Positions 36,071-47,414 of a DNA stretch of 64,000 nucleotides are shown one piece after another. This DNA is from an uncultured Rhodospirillaceae bacterium (lineage in GTDB: Bacteria; Pseudomonadota; Alphaproteobacteria; Rhodospirillales; Magnetospirillaceae): the NCBI GenBank assembly GCA_937887565.1, contig CALABS010000069.1, positions 77,110 to 141,109 on the forward strand, given 5' to 3'. The notes below the pieces were generated by a model. The model ran no database searches. It was not told the DNA's origin and saw only the letters and a list, made by a program, of their open reading frames with translations. Each line of letters begins with the position of its first letter. Position 1 is the stretch's first letter. Made by a program: the position numbers and the translations under genes.

Positions 36071-36754
36071 ATGGACGAACCCGCCCACATCCTGGTGGTC
36101 GACGACGACACCCGCCTGCGCGAGCTGTTGCGCAAGTACCTGTCCGAGAACGGCTATCTGGTGACCACCGCCGCCGATGCCGCCGAGGCGCGGGCACGGC
36201 TGGAGGCGTTGGCGGTGGACCTGATCGTGCTCGACGTGATGATGCCGGGCGAGAACGGCCTGTCGCTGACCCGCAGCCTGCGCGAGACCAGCCCGGTGCC
36301 GATCCTGCTGCTCACCGCCATGAGCGAATCCGACGACCGCATCCGCGGCCTGGAAAGCGGCGCCGACGACTACCTGACCAAGCCCTTCGAACCCCGCGAG
36401 CTGCTGCTGCGCGCCGCCAGCATCCTGCGCCGCGCCCCGCGCCCCGAGGCCGAGCCGTCGCGCGAGCTGCGCCTGGGCGTCTTCACCTGGTCGCCCGCCC
36501 GGTCGGAGCTGCGGCGCGGGGGCGTGCCGGTGCACCTGACGACCGCCGAGAGCCAGTTGCTGGCGGTGCTGGCCGATCACGCGGGGGCGCCGGTGTCGCG
36601 CGACGACCTGGCGGCGCGCACCGGCAACGGCGCCAATCCGCGCGCCATCGACGTCCAGGTCACCCGCCTGCGCAAGAAGCTCGAGGACGACCCGCGCCTG
36701 CCCCGCTACCTGCAGACCGTCCGCGGCATGGGCTACATGCTGAGGCCGGACTGA
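36071..36754 (+). CDS. OmpR-family response regulator, PetR-like
   Basis: 227 residues from ATG 36071 (MDEPAHILVVDDDTRLRELL). The receiver (about 6-118) has DDD, phospho-acceptor LIVLDVMMPGENG and YLTKPF; the winged-helix output domain (about 135-225) has LTTAESQLLAVLADH and AIDVQVTRLRKKLEDDPRLP. The sequence resembles PetR of Rhodobacter. The sensor kinase gene starts one base after the stop, so the pair is one operon. The upstream region to the inserted - strand operon is only 137 bp. Confidence 0.88.
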   Translation: MDEPAHILVVDDDTRLRELLRKYLSENGYLVTTAADAAEARARLEALAVDLIVLDVMMPGENGLSLTRSLRETSPVPILLLTAMSESDDRIRGLESGADDYLTKPFEPRELLLRAASILRRAPRPEAEPSRELRLGVFTWSPARSELRRGGVPVHLTTAESQLLAVLADHAGAPVSRDDLAARTGNGANPRAIDVQVTRLRKKLEDDPRLPRYLQTVRGMGYMLRPD

Positions 36755-36755
36755 C

Positions 36756-38081
36756 ATGACCCGCGCCAGCCTGTGGCTGAAGACCCTTCTTCCCCAGGGC
36801 CTGCTGGGGCGGTCGCTGCTGATCATCGTCACCCCCCTGATCGTGGTCCAACTGGTCTCCACCTACGTGTTCTACACCGGCCACTGGGACACGGTGGCGC
36901 AGCGGCTGGCCAAGGGCCTGGCCGGGGACATCGGCGCCGTCATCGAGACCATGCGCGCCTTTCCCGAGCCCGACGACCGGCAGCGGGTGCTCAACATCGC
37001 CGCCGCCAAGATGGACCTGGACATCCGCCTGCACGAAGGCGGCATCCTGCCCAACATCCCCAATCCGGAACCGCCCGGCATCATGCAGAAGGCGCTGTGG
37101 CATGCCATGCGCGAGCGGGTGCAGCGCCCCTTCCTGGTGGACGACGCCAGCTTCGAACGCGAGGTGGCGATCCGCGTTCAGCTGTCCAACGGCCTGCTGG
37201 AGGTGTTCGCGCCCCGCAAGCGGCTGTTCAGCTCGACCACCTACATCTTCGTGCTGTGGATGGTGGGGACCTCCATGCTGCTGCTGTCGGTGGCCACCAT
37301 CTTCATGCGCAACCAGGTGCGCAGTGTGCGCAAGCTGGCCGCCGCCGCCGAGAGCTTCGGCAAGGGCCAGGACGTCCCCAACTTCAAGCCCGAGGGCGCC
37401 TCGGAGGTCCGCCAGGCCGCCATGGCCTTCAACATCATGCGCGAGCGTCTCAAGCGCCAGATCAGCCAGCGCACCGAGATGCTGGCCGGCGTGTCGCACG
37501 ACCTGCGCACCCCCCTGACCCGCATGAAGCTGCAACTGGCCATGATGGACGGCGTCGACGGCGCCGGCGAACTGTCCGAGGACGTGGCCGAGATGGAGCG
37601 GATGGTCGAGGGCTATCTGGCCTTCGCCCGCGGCGAGGGCACCGAAGTGCCGCGGCCGGCCGATCTGGGTGAACTGGTCGGCGAAGTGGTGGGCCGGTTC
37701 CGCCGCGAGGGCCGCGACATCGATCTCCACGTCGAGGCGGCGGTGCCCATGGACCTGCGGCCACACGCCTTGTCGCGGGCGCTGTCCAACTTGATCGGCA
37801 ACGCGCTCCGCTACGGCGGCCACGTCTGGGTGAAGGTCACCCGGCACGACGACGCGGCCGAGGTGCTGGTGGACGACGACGGCCCGGGCATCCCCCCCGA
37901 CAAGCGCGACGAGGTGTTCAAGCCCTTCGCCCGCCTGGAATCGTCGCGCAACCAGCAGACCGGCGGCGTCGGCCTGGGCCTGACCATCGCCCGCGATATC
38001 GCCCGCGGCCACGGCGGCGACGTGGGGCTCGAGGACAGCCCGCTGGGCGGATTGCGGGTGCGCATGCGCCTGCCCCTCTGA
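36756..38081 (+). CDS. EnvZ-type sensor histidine kinase
   Basis: 441 residues. Membrane helices about 20-42 and 163-186 enclose a periplasmic domain; then HAMP (NQVRSVRKLAAAAESFG), HisKA with GVSHDLRTPLTRMK (phospho-His), and HATPase_c with NLIGNALRYGG, DDDGPGIPPDKRDEVFKPF and GVGLGLTIARDI. It should phosphorylate the response regulator encoded one base upstream. Stimulus unknown. Confidence 0.9.
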   Translation: MTRASLWLKTLLPQGLLGRSLLIIVTPLIVVQLVSTYVFYTGHWDTVAQRLAKGLAGDIGAVIETMRAFPEPDDRQRVLNIAAAKMDLDIRLHEGGILPNIPNPEPPGIMQKALWHAMRERVQRPFLVDDASFEREVAIRVQLSNGLLEVFAPRKRLFSSTTYIFVLWMVGTSMLLLSVATIFMRNQVRSVRKLAAAAESFGKGQDVPNFKPEGASEVRQAAMAFNIMRERLKRQISQRTEMLAGVSHDLRTPLTRMKLQLAMMDGVDGAGELSEDVAEMERMVEGYLAFARGEGTEVPRPADLGELVGEVVGRFRREGRDIDLHVEAAVPMDLRPHALSRALSNLIGNALRYGGHVWVKVTRHDDAAEVLVDDDGPGIPPDKRDEVFKPFARLESSRNQQTGGVGLGLTIARDIARGHGGDVGLEDSPLGGLRVRMRLPL

Positions 38082-38152
38082 CCCCGGGGGCCAATCTTCA
38101 CATTCCACCACGGCGGGACGTGATACCCTCCGCCGAAACGGAGGGGACGCAC

Positions 38153-38779
38153 ATGCTTTCGGTATTGGTGGGCAACATCAAGGGCGGCTGCGGCAAGACC
38201 ACGGTGGCCACCCATCTGGCCTCGGCCTTCGCGGCGCACGGCCGCCGCACCGCCATCGGCGACTGTGACATCCAGCGCTCCAGCCTGAACTGGCTGCGCC
38301 GCCGGGCCGAAGGCGCCCCGGCCATCGAGGGTCTGGACTGGGCCAAGGACGTGGGAAAGCCGCCGAAGGGGATCGAGCGGCTGGTGATCGACGCCCCCGC
38401 CGCCATGCACCACAAGGACGTCGAGGACCTGATCGACATCTCCGACGCGGTGGTGGTCCCGGTCCTGCCCGGCGCCTTCGACGAGGACGCGACCGCCCAT
38501 TTCCTGCGCAAGCTGGCGGGCGTCAAGGCGGTGCGCAAGAACAAGCGGGTGGTGGCCATCGTCGGCAACCGCCTGCGCCAGGGCACCAAGGCGTCGGAGC
38601 ATCTGGACGTCTTCTTCGCCTCGCTGGGCTTTCCGGTGGTGGCGCGCCTGCGCGACAGCCAGATCTACCCGGCCATGGCCGCCGCCGGGTCCTCGGTGCT
38701 GGAAGGGACCGACCGTCGCGCCCGTGACTACGCCGCCGAATGGGCGCCGCTGGTGGACCTGCTGGAAGGCGCCGCCTGA
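38153..38779 (+). CDS. ParA-like ATPase (MinD/ParA family)
   Basis: 208 residues from ATG 38153 (GGAGGGGACGCAC upstream). Deviant Walker A GNIKGGCGKTTVATHLA, then GDCDIQRSSLNWLR (switch I) and LVIDAPAAMHHKDVEDLI (Walker B region). The protein is short and has no HTH and no ParB next to it, so it is one of the orphan ParA-like ATPases that position cell structures. A link with the neighbouring phasin (PHB granule placement) is possible but only an inference from position. Confidence 0.8.
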   Translation: MLSVLVGNIKGGCGKTTVATHLASAFAAHGRRTAIGDCDIQRSSLNWLRRRAEGAPAIEGLDWAKDVGKPPKGIERLVIDAPAAMHHKDVEDLIDISDAVVVPVLPGAFDEDATAHFLRKLAGVKAVRKNKRVVAIVGNRLRQGTKASEHLDVFFASLGFPVVARLRDSQIYPAMAAAGSSVLEGTDRRARDYAAEWAPLVDLLEGAA

Positions 38780-38785
38780 GAAACA

Positions 38786-38823
38786 AGAAAGGCCGCGCCC
38801 CCTCGCGGCGGCGCGGCCCTGTT
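38786..38823 (-). terminator. Terminator between parA-like and phasin genes
   Basis: GGCCGCGCC (38791-38799) pairs with GGCGCGGCC (38810-38818). On the - strand the stem is followed by TTTCTTGTTT, so it ends the phasin message; it can also act weakly on the + strand. Confidence 0.75.
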
Positions 38824-38840
38824 CGTTCGAGAGGACGAAC

Positions 38841-39281
38841 TTACTTCTTGCCGGCGGCCAGAAGGGCGTCGCGGTATTCGTCGATCATCTGGACGAAGCG
38901 CTTGTTCAGCAGCTTGGCGGCCTCGTCGTTGGCCTTGGTGACCATCTCCGACATCTCGCGCATGTTCTCCAGCGCGCGCTCGAAGGCCTGCTTGGTCATC
39001 TCGGCCTGCTTGGCGGCCTTTTCCTGGGCGGTGCCGGGCTCGGCCATCTGCTTGCCGGCGGAGGTGATCTCCTCCATGGTCTGACGCAGCAGCTCGGTCT
39101 GGCGCTTGGCCAGGGCCTGCATGCCCTCGAAGGCGGTCTTGTTGGCCTGGGTCAGCGCCTCGATGTTCTTCTTCTGGCTGGCGACAAGGCTCTCAACATC
39201 GATTCCGGGAACCTTGAAATCACCCATGTACTTGGTGATGTCGAAATCGAAGAACTGGTCGGGCTGCTGCTTGCTGGCCAT
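38841..39281 (-). CDS. phaP: Phasin family protein
   Basis: 146 residues, all helical, with the phasin pattern: FDFDITKYMGDFKVPGIDVE, SLVASQKKNIEALTQANKTA, EGMQALAKRQTELLRQTMEE, and a Lys/Ala-rich end. Phasins coat PHB granules and control their number. It has its own promoter (39323-39351) and a palindrome that could bind PhaR. A GGTGGAGGAGCC ribosome site precedes the ATG, suggesting strong expression. Confidence 0.9.
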   Translation of the reverse strand: MASKQQPDQFFDFDITKYMGDFKVPGIDVESLVASQKKNIEALTQANKTAFEGMQALAKRQTELLRQTMEEITSAGKQMAEPGTAQEKAAKQAEMTKQAFERALENMREMSEMVTKANDEAAKLLNKRFVQMIDEYRDALLAAGKK

Positions 39282-39308
39282 GGCGGCTCCTCCACCCCTG
39301 AAGACATA

Positions 39309-39319
39309 TTGCGGTGCAA
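39309..39319. promoter_or_regulatory. TTGC-N3-GCAA palindrome upstream of phasin gene (possible PhaR site)
   Basis: TTGCGGTGCAA is a perfect palindrome around GGT, just downstream of the phasin -10 box. PhaR repressors of phasin genes bind TGC-N3-GCA-type palindromes (CTGC-N3-GCAG in Paracoccus). The assignment is by analogy; no phaR is visible in this window. Confidence 0.45.
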
Positions 39320-39322
39320 CAA

Positions 39323-39351
39323 AAGATACCCCTCATGGGGCATGCCGTCAA
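39323..39351 (-). promoter_or_regulatory. Sigma-70 promoter of phasin gene
   Basis: On the - strand TTGACG (39346-39351), 17 bases, TATCTT (39323-39328). The spacing is optimal and both boxes are close to consensus. The start site would fall within the TTGC-N3-GCAA palindrome, suiting repression. Confidence 0.65.
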
Positions 39352-39390
39352 GCGCTTGTGTGCGACGCACTTGACAACCTAAAGTATTAT

Positions 39391-40005
39391 TCACACCGGC
39401 GCCGGATCACTCGCCGACGGCGCGGCCGCCGCCGGCCGCCGGCAGGTCATGGCGGCGATGTCCTCGGCCCGCCGCAGCGCCTTGTCGAGGGCCGCCATGG
39501 TGCGGGCGAAATCGGCGCTGTCGTCCTCCAGGAACACCCGCAACACGGCGAGATAGACCACGGCCAGACCCTGGGTCCGGATCGCCCCGGCCAGCCCGCC
39601 GGATGGAATCCCGGCGGTCTCCAGCGTCAGGGCCATGGCCTTGGCGAGGCGCCGCGCGCCGCACAGCAGCGCCCAGGGATCGGCGCCGCCGTCGCGCAGG
39701 ATGCCGGCCAACGCGGCCCGATGGGGCGCCATGGCGTCGAAACGGCGCATCACCACCTCGAACAGGCGGTCGCGCGGGCTTTCGGTCATCTCGACGGTCC
39801 CGGCCATCATCTGCCGGTCGATTCGGCCGGCATAGGAATCGAGAATGTGAACCCGGGTCGGGAACTCGTCGACCAGCTCCGCCAGGGGCACCCCGGCGCG
39901 GGCGGCGATGTCGGCCAGCGACACCCGCCGCCATCCCCGTTCGAGGGCGAGATCGAGGGCGGCGGAGACGATCCGCTCGGAGGCGGGAGTGGATGGCGAG
40001 GGCAT
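39391..40005 (-). CDS. TetR-family regulator
   Basis: 204 residues from ATG 40005 (MPSPSTPASERIVSAALDLA). The N-terminal HTH (about 9-55) reads RGWRRVSLADIAARAGVPLAELVDEFP, the TetR pattern. The C-terminal part is Ala-rich helix with FEVVMRRFDAMAPHRAALAG, like COQ9/TetR-type proteins. Targets unknown. It ends 40 bp from the phasin -35 box and reads toward the phasin gene on the same strand. Confidence 0.78.
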   Translation of the reverse strand: MPSPSTPASERIVSAALDLALERGWRRVSLADIAARAGVPLAELVDEFPTRVHILDSYAGRIDRQMMAGTVEMTESPRDRLFEVVMRRFDAMAPHRAALAGILRDGGADPWALLCGARRLAKAMALTLETAGIPSGGLAGAIRTQGLAVVYLAVLRVFLEDDSADFARTMAALDKALRRAEDIAAMTCRRPAAAAPSASDPAPV

Positions 40006-40076
40006 GGCTGGGGTCCGCGCTGTGGAAAATTCACCCCTCAGATGTAGGCGCGCGGACCGGCGCTGCAAACCGCGCC

Positions 40077-42957
<2,881 letters not shown>

Positions 42958-42980
42958 CAGCGGATGCAGACCTATCGGCG

Positions 42981-43009
42981 GGGGCGCCCTGGGGCGCCCC
43001 TTTTCGTTT
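42981..43009 (+). terminator. Rho-independent terminator after aspC
   Basis: GGGGCGCC pairs with GGCGCCCC across a very short loop, followed by TTTTCGTTT. It lies 24 bp past the aspC stop. Confidence 0.85.
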
Positions 43010-43064
43010 GCCAATTCAAACATCAATGGCCAGTGTTCCCATGGGGGAATGGGACGGGCATGCC

Positions 43065-44441
43065 ATGACCGATGACGACATCGAGCGCAGCGTCGCCGAC
43101 GCTTCCATGACGTTGGCCGCCTGCCTGAAGCAGAACGACGGCTTCCATGTGGTGCTGGGGGCCTTGCGCGCGGCCGGAGCGCGCATGGGGGCGGTCTGCA
43201 TGGCCGATCCGGCGATCGGCAACGCGCTGGTGGTCCGCCTCTCGTTCGGGATGGCGGGCGCCAGCAACAAGGTGTTGCGGCCGTCCTCGCCCCACCGGCG
43301 AACCGCCGCGGACCATGCCATGGAAACCGGCCGGCCGGTGGTGGCCGACTACACGCTCGGCCCCTGTTCGCCCACCGACCTGGAAGAGAAGCTGGGCGTC
43401 GAGCGTGCGGTGGCGGTGCCGGTGGCCGGCCGCCTGGGCTCGGCCGAGGGCGTGATCCTAGCCGTCCTCGACGGCGCCCTCGCGGATTCCCTGACCGCCC
43501 TCGCCCCGCGCCTGGCCGCCGTCCTGGGCCAGCATCTCGACCACCTCACCCCGGTTCCGTTCCAGCCGCCCCCTCCCCAGGGGCGTTCCGGGACCTCGGA
43601 CAGCTTCATCGCCGCGGTGGCCGAGTGCGCCGCGCTGACGGATATCGACGCCCTGTCGGAACGGGTCCTGGACCATTGCCGCCAGTTCACCGGATCGCGG
43701 TTCGGCTTCGTCGGCTACATCGATCCCGATACCGGCTTCCTGATGGCCCCCACCATGACCCGCGACATCTTTCACCAGTGCGAGGTGGCCGGAAAGACGG
43801 TGGTGTTCGAGAAGCCGGGCGGACTGGGCGGCGCCGTCTTCGACAGCGACCGCCCCTTGATCGCCAACGATCCGGCCGGCCATCCGTCGTCGGTGGGAAC
43901 GCCGCCGGGACATCTGCCCATCCGCCGCTTCATGGGGGTGCCCTGCCTGCAGGCCGGCGTCAAGCGGGGCATGATCGGCCTTGCCAACAAGGAAGGCGAC
44001 TACACCGACAACGACCTGGAGGTGGTCGACGCGCTGGCCACCGTCTACGCCGCCCAGATCGCCCGCTGGGACGCCGAACGCGCCCTGGCGCGGGAACGGT
44101 CGCGGGTGGCCGAGATCGTGAACGGCCTGCCGTGCGGCATCCTGGAGGTGGACACCCACGGCCGGATGATCAGCGCCAGCCTTCCGCTGTTGTCCCGTAT
44201 CGACCCCGACCTGACCCGCAACGCGCGCAGGCCGGATCTGGGCGATCTGGTCCATGCCGCCAGCCTGGATGCCCTCGACCGCCAGCTCGCCGCCGCCCGC
44301 GACGGTGGCGCCCACCCCATGCCCATGGACTATCGCGGCCCGGGCGGGACCCCGGTAACGGCGTGGCAATCGGTCAGCGTCCAGCGGGACCCACGCGGCT
44401 TCGTCCGTGGATACAGGATCGTCGCCACCTTCCCGACCTGA
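43065..44441 (+). CDS. GAF-domain sensor protein with PAS-like C-terminus
   Basis: 458 residues from ATG 43065; in-frame ATGs at 43041 and 43026 have no better ribosome site. A first GAF-like region (about 10-160) is followed by a second GAF domain (about 185-335; LDHCRQFTGSRFGFVGYIDP, VPCLQAGVKRGMIGLANKEG) and a PAS-like end (about 350-458; IVNGLPCGILEVDTHGRMIS). There is no kinase, GGDEF or transmembrane part, so it is a sensor input without visible output and may bind a partner. It is monocistronic after the aspC terminator. Confidence 0.72.
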   Translation: MTDDDIERSVADASMTLAACLKQNDGFHVVLGALRAAGARMGAVCMADPAIGNALVVRLSFGMAGASNKVLRPSSPHRRTAADHAMETGRPVVADYTLGPCSPTDLEEKLGVERAVAVPVAGRLGSAEGVILAVLDGALADSLTALAPRLAAVLGQHLDHLTPVPFQPPPPQGRSGTSDSFIAAVAECAALTDIDALSERVLDHCRQFTGSRFGFVGYIDPDTGFLMAPTMTRDIFHQCEVAGKTVVFEKPGGLGGAVFDSDRPLIANDPAGHPSSVGTPPGHLPIRRFMGVPCLQAGVKRGMIGLANKEGDYTDNDLEVVDALATVYAAQIARWDAERALARERSRVAEIVNGLPCGILEVDTHGRMISASLPLLSRIDPDLTRNARRPDLGDLVHAASLDALDRQLAAARDGGAHPMPMDYRGPGGTPVTAWQSVSVQRDPRGFVRGYRIVATFPT

Positions 44442-44522
44442 GTATCCCTTCTGGGCTCATGGTTGAATCCCGCTGACCGAAATGGTTAGCTCCTTCCATC
44501 CCATCCCCCGCGGACATGCCCC

Positions 44523-44741
44523 ATGGTGGACAAGGCCCTACTGGACGAAATGCGCTGCCACGCCAACGGCTGCGACGACGTCAGGATCGCCGCCTGCAAG
44601 TCGGGCTCGGGGGCGGTGAAGGAACTCCTGTTCTGCCCGATCGACCGATGCTGGTACGTCACCGTCGACGGCCGCGAACGGCTGCGCTGCGATGTCCCCG
44701 ACACCGCGCTGCGGTTCTTCAACGGGCCGGCCCCGGAATAG
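44523..44741 (+). CDS. Small hypothetical Cys-containing protein
   Basis: 72 residues with five Cys: MRCHANGCDDVRIAACK, LLFCPIDRCWYV and LRCDVP. The spaced Cys pairs suggest a metal-binding fold, but no known family is recognised. Single gene, followed by a strong hairpin at 44747-44771. Confidence 0.5.
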   Translation: MVDKALLDEMRCHANGCDDVRIAACKSGSGAVKELLFCPIDRCWYVTVDGRERLRCDVPDTALRFFNGPAPE

Positions 44742-44746
44742 GAAAG

Positions 44747-44771
44747 GGCGGAGCCCGGAGGCTCCGCCCGT
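44747..44771. terminator. Bidirectional hairpin between convergent genes
   Basis: GGGCGGAGCC and GGCTCCGCCC form a perfect 10-bp stem between the small Cys protein (+) and the TonB receptor (-). On the - strand CTTTCC follows. Confidence 0.75.
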
Positions 44772-44774
44772 CCG

Positions 44775-46796
44775 TCAGAACCGGACGTTGCCCTTGACCC
44801 AGAAGGTCCGCCCGGGCTCGTAGACCCGGACCGTCTGCTCGTAGCCCTCGGCCGCCAGGGCGGCCACCGACCCGGTCCGGCTGATGTGCTCGGCATAGCC
44901 CTTGTCGAGGATGTTGTCGACGCCGGCCGTCAGGGTCAGGTTGTCGTAGGGGCGCCAGCCGGCATTGGCCGACAGGGTGGCGAAGCCGCCGGTCTCGCCG
45001 ATGTCGGCGCCGACGATGTTACCCCAGCCGACATCGACGCGGTCCTGCGACGCCACCGCGCGCATCAGCAGGCCGCCCATGAAGGTCCCGTCGTCGTACT
45101 TGACGCCAAGGGTGCCTTCCAGCGGCGGCATCTGCGCCAGCGGCTTGTCCTCGGAGACATTCTCGCCGTGAACATAGGCCGCCGTCGCCTCGACCGCCCA
45201 GGACGGCATGAAGCGGTAGGCCAGTTCGGCCTCGCCGCCGAAGGTGCGGGCGTCGATGTTCTTGGCGTTGGTGCCGGTGGCCGGCAGCAGGATGTAGTCG
45301 TCGATGCGCGACCAGAAGCCGGACACCGCGCCCCTCCACTTGCCGTGGTCGTGGAGGACGCCGACGTCGAGCTGGGTGGCCCGCTCGTTGAGCAACCCGA
45401 ACTGCTTGTTGCGCTCCCAGAAGTCGGGAGCCCGCTGGGTGTGGCCCAGACCGGCATAGGCGGTCACCGGGATGCCCACGTCCAGGTCGTGTTCGTAGCG
45501 GCCGAAGCCGCTGTTCAGCGTGTCCGAATCGCGCGCGACCTCATTGCCGGTGGTGGTGTTGTAGTCGGTGGTCTCGACCCGGGTCAGGCGGTAGCCGCCG
45601 ATCAGCCGGCTGGCGTCGGTGAGATGATGGTTCACCTCGCCGAACACGCCGACGGTCTCGAACTCCATGTCGTCGATGCGCGACTTCGATTCGTACGTCA
45701 CCCCCGTGCGCAGGGTGCGCACGTCCCGGTTCACGTCGGCGCCCACGGTCACCGTGGTCGCCACGCCCGGCGTCAGGATCGCGCTGACCTTGCCGCCGTA
45801 ATTGGTGCGGTCGGGATTGTTGACCGACTTGGTGCCGGTGTTGAGGCGCATGGAGAAGTTGTCCATCACATGGTCGATGTAGTTGTGATAGACCTGCGCG
45901 CTCACCTCGGCGACCAGATCGGACAGCTCGGTGCGGGTGCCCTCCAGCTTGAAGTCGCGGCGATCGAAGGCGACGCCGTCCATGGTGCGGTCGGCATAGG
46001 CGGCCTCGGCCTCGCTGACGTCGACGCTGGCCTCGATGGTGGTCTTGTCGTCCGGGGTCCAGCCGAGCAGGGCCGTGGCGCTCTTGCGATCATACTGGGA
46101 ATGGACCTTGCGCCCCAGGCCGTCCTCGTAGTCGTCGCTGGCCGACCGGGTGCCGATGACGCGGAGATAGCCGAATTCGGCGCCGCCGGTCACGTCGGCC
46201 ATCTGGTCGTTGCGCTCCCAGCTGCCGTAGAGCGCGCTGAGGTCGCCGCGCACGCCCGGTGCGGCGAAGCGCTTGGTCTTGCGGTCCATGAGGATGGTGG
46301 CGCCCAACGCGCCGCCATGGACCACGCTCTGGGGCCCCTTCAGCACGGTGATCTTGTCGAAGCTCTCGGGAAACGCATAGGCGGTGGGCGGATCCATGCG
46401 CATGCCGCACCCGCCCATGAGCGGCGTGCCGTCCAGCAGCACGTTGAGGCGCGAGCCGCCCTGGCCGCGAAAGACGGGATCGCCGTCGATGCCGCCCTTG
46501 CGCACCACGCTGAAGCCCGGGATGTTCTTCAGGTAGCCGGCGCCGTCGGCGGCCGGAACCGGGGTGCGCGGCCGCTTGGGATCGGTCTCCACCACCAACG
46601 GCTCCTCCATGCGGGGGGCGGTGACGATCACCTCCTCCAGCGCCTCGGTCTTCTCCTTGGCCTGGGACTCTTCCTTGGCCGGGGCCTTCGCCGGCTCGGC
46701 GGCGACGGCGGGGACGGCCGCGGCCAGGCCGGCAGCGGTCAGGGCCGCCACGGCGACGGCGCGGCGGGAACGATGTGTGTGTCGGATCATGGTCAT
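44775..46796 (-). CDS. TonB-dependent receptor, copper type (OprC/NosA-like)
   Basis: 673 residues from ATG 46796 (an ATG at 46790 is equally possible). Signal peptide RRAVAVAALTAAGLAAAVPA, TonB box in EALEEVIVTAPR, plug domain with NIPGFSVVRKGGIDGDPVFR and LDGTPLMGGCGMRMDPPTAY, then a beta-barrel ending in the outer-membrane signature FWVKGNVRF. The GGC-xRMDPPTAY plug block is that of the TonB-copper receptor group (TIGR01778). It should import copper or a copper complex. The DUF2946 gene lies 84 bp upstream on the same strand. Confidence 0.88.
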   Translation of the reverse strand: MTMIRHTHRSRRAVAVAALTAAGLAAAVPAVAAEPAKAPAKEESQAKEKTEALEEVIVTAPRMEEPLVVETDPKRPRTPVPAADGAGYLKNIPGFSVVRKGGIDGDPVFRGQGGSRLNVLLDGTPLMGGCGMRMDPPTAYAFPESFDKITVLKGPQSVVHGGALGATILMDRKTKRFAAPGVRGDLSALYGSWERNDQMADVTGGAEFGYLRVIGTRSASDDYEDGLGRKVHSQYDRKSATALLGWTPDDKTTIEASVDVSEAEAAYADRTMDGVAFDRRDFKLEGTRTELSDLVAEVSAQVYHNYIDHVMDNFSMRLNTGTKSVNNPDRTNYGGKVSAILTPGVATTVTVGADVNRDVRTLRTGVTYESKSRIDDMEFETVGVFGEVNHHLTDASRLIGGYRLTRVETTDYNTTTGNEVARDSDTLNSGFGRYEHDLDVGIPVTAYAGLGHTQRAPDFWERNKQFGLLNERATQLDVGVLHDHGKWRGAVSGFWSRIDDYILLPATGTNAKNIDARTFGGEAELAYRFMPSWAVEATAAYVHGENVSEDKPLAQMPPLEGTLGVKYDDGTFMGGLLMRAVASQDRVDVGWGNIVGADIGETGGFATLSANAGWRPYDNLTLTAGVDNILDKGYAEHISRTGSVAALAAEGYEQTVRVYEPGRTFWVKGNVRF

Positions 46797-46880
46797 CTCT
46801 CGAACGCGAATGTGCACGCACGCGCCCCGATGGAGCGCGCGTCGATCGCCGCCCGGTCGGGGCGGCGTTGGCGTCGGAGG

Positions 46881-47234
46881 TCAGACGGGAGGGGCGCGCG
46901 ACCGCGACCCCGGCCGCCACGGCGGCGGCGGCGCCGCCATGTCGGCCAGCGGGACCGTCCCCAGGACGGCGAGGACGGGAACCCGAACCGCCGGCGCGGC
47001 GGACACCACCGCCGGCATCGCCTGGCAGCCCATCCACCAGCAGCAGGAATGGGCCAGCGCGGCGGCCGCGCCCCCGTCGTCGCTGGACGAGCAGATGACG
47101 GCGGCGCCGAACGAACTGATGGACGAGGCGGGCGGAAACGGCTGCGGCAGGCCGAAGGACAACGAGAACAGCAACAGCCACGCGAACGTTCCGTTCACGC
47201 CGCGGCGCATTCCCTTCAGTATCCCCTTCGGCAT
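46881..47234 (-). CDS. DUF2946-like protein upstream of copper receptor
   Basis: 117 residues. A hydrophobic helix near 13-30 (NGTFAWLLLFSLSFGLPQPF) is followed by a Cys/His cluster, VICSSSDDGG then LAHSCCWWMGCQ, typical of DUF2946, whose members commonly precede TonB copper receptors. A second hydrophobic stretch is near 83-100. Metal binding in the periplasm is inferred. The family match is by pattern only. Confidence 0.6.
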   Translation of the reverse strand: MPKGILKGMRRGVNGTFAWLLLFSLSFGLPQPFPPASSISSFGAAVICSSSDDGGAAAALAHSCCWWMGCQAMPAVVSAAPAVRVPVLAVLGTVPLADMAAPPPPWRPGSRSRAPPV

Positions 47235-47414
47235 CCCCCGCTCCCCCGGTCGATCCGGGCATGCAATGCCAGTAGCGCGTTAGGCATAGCGCGTTCCTTG
47301 ACGATGGTAAAGTTATTGTAACTGTCGGTTTCGGAGACGGATGGGACACGCCAACGGCCCCGGGGTGCGTCGCCCGTCTCCAGATGAGCCGGCCGCCATG
47401 CCGCGACGCCCTGA

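Noticed and set aside
35934..36197. N-terminal extension of the editing-domain-like protein up to 36197
   Set aside because: The added residues are Arg/Pro-rich shadow sequence of the response regulator gene on +, and a strong ribosome site marks ATG 35933.
44886..47321. 811-codon + frame opposite the TonB receptor
   Set aside because: Antisense of the receptor; Val/Gly/His-rich with no domain.
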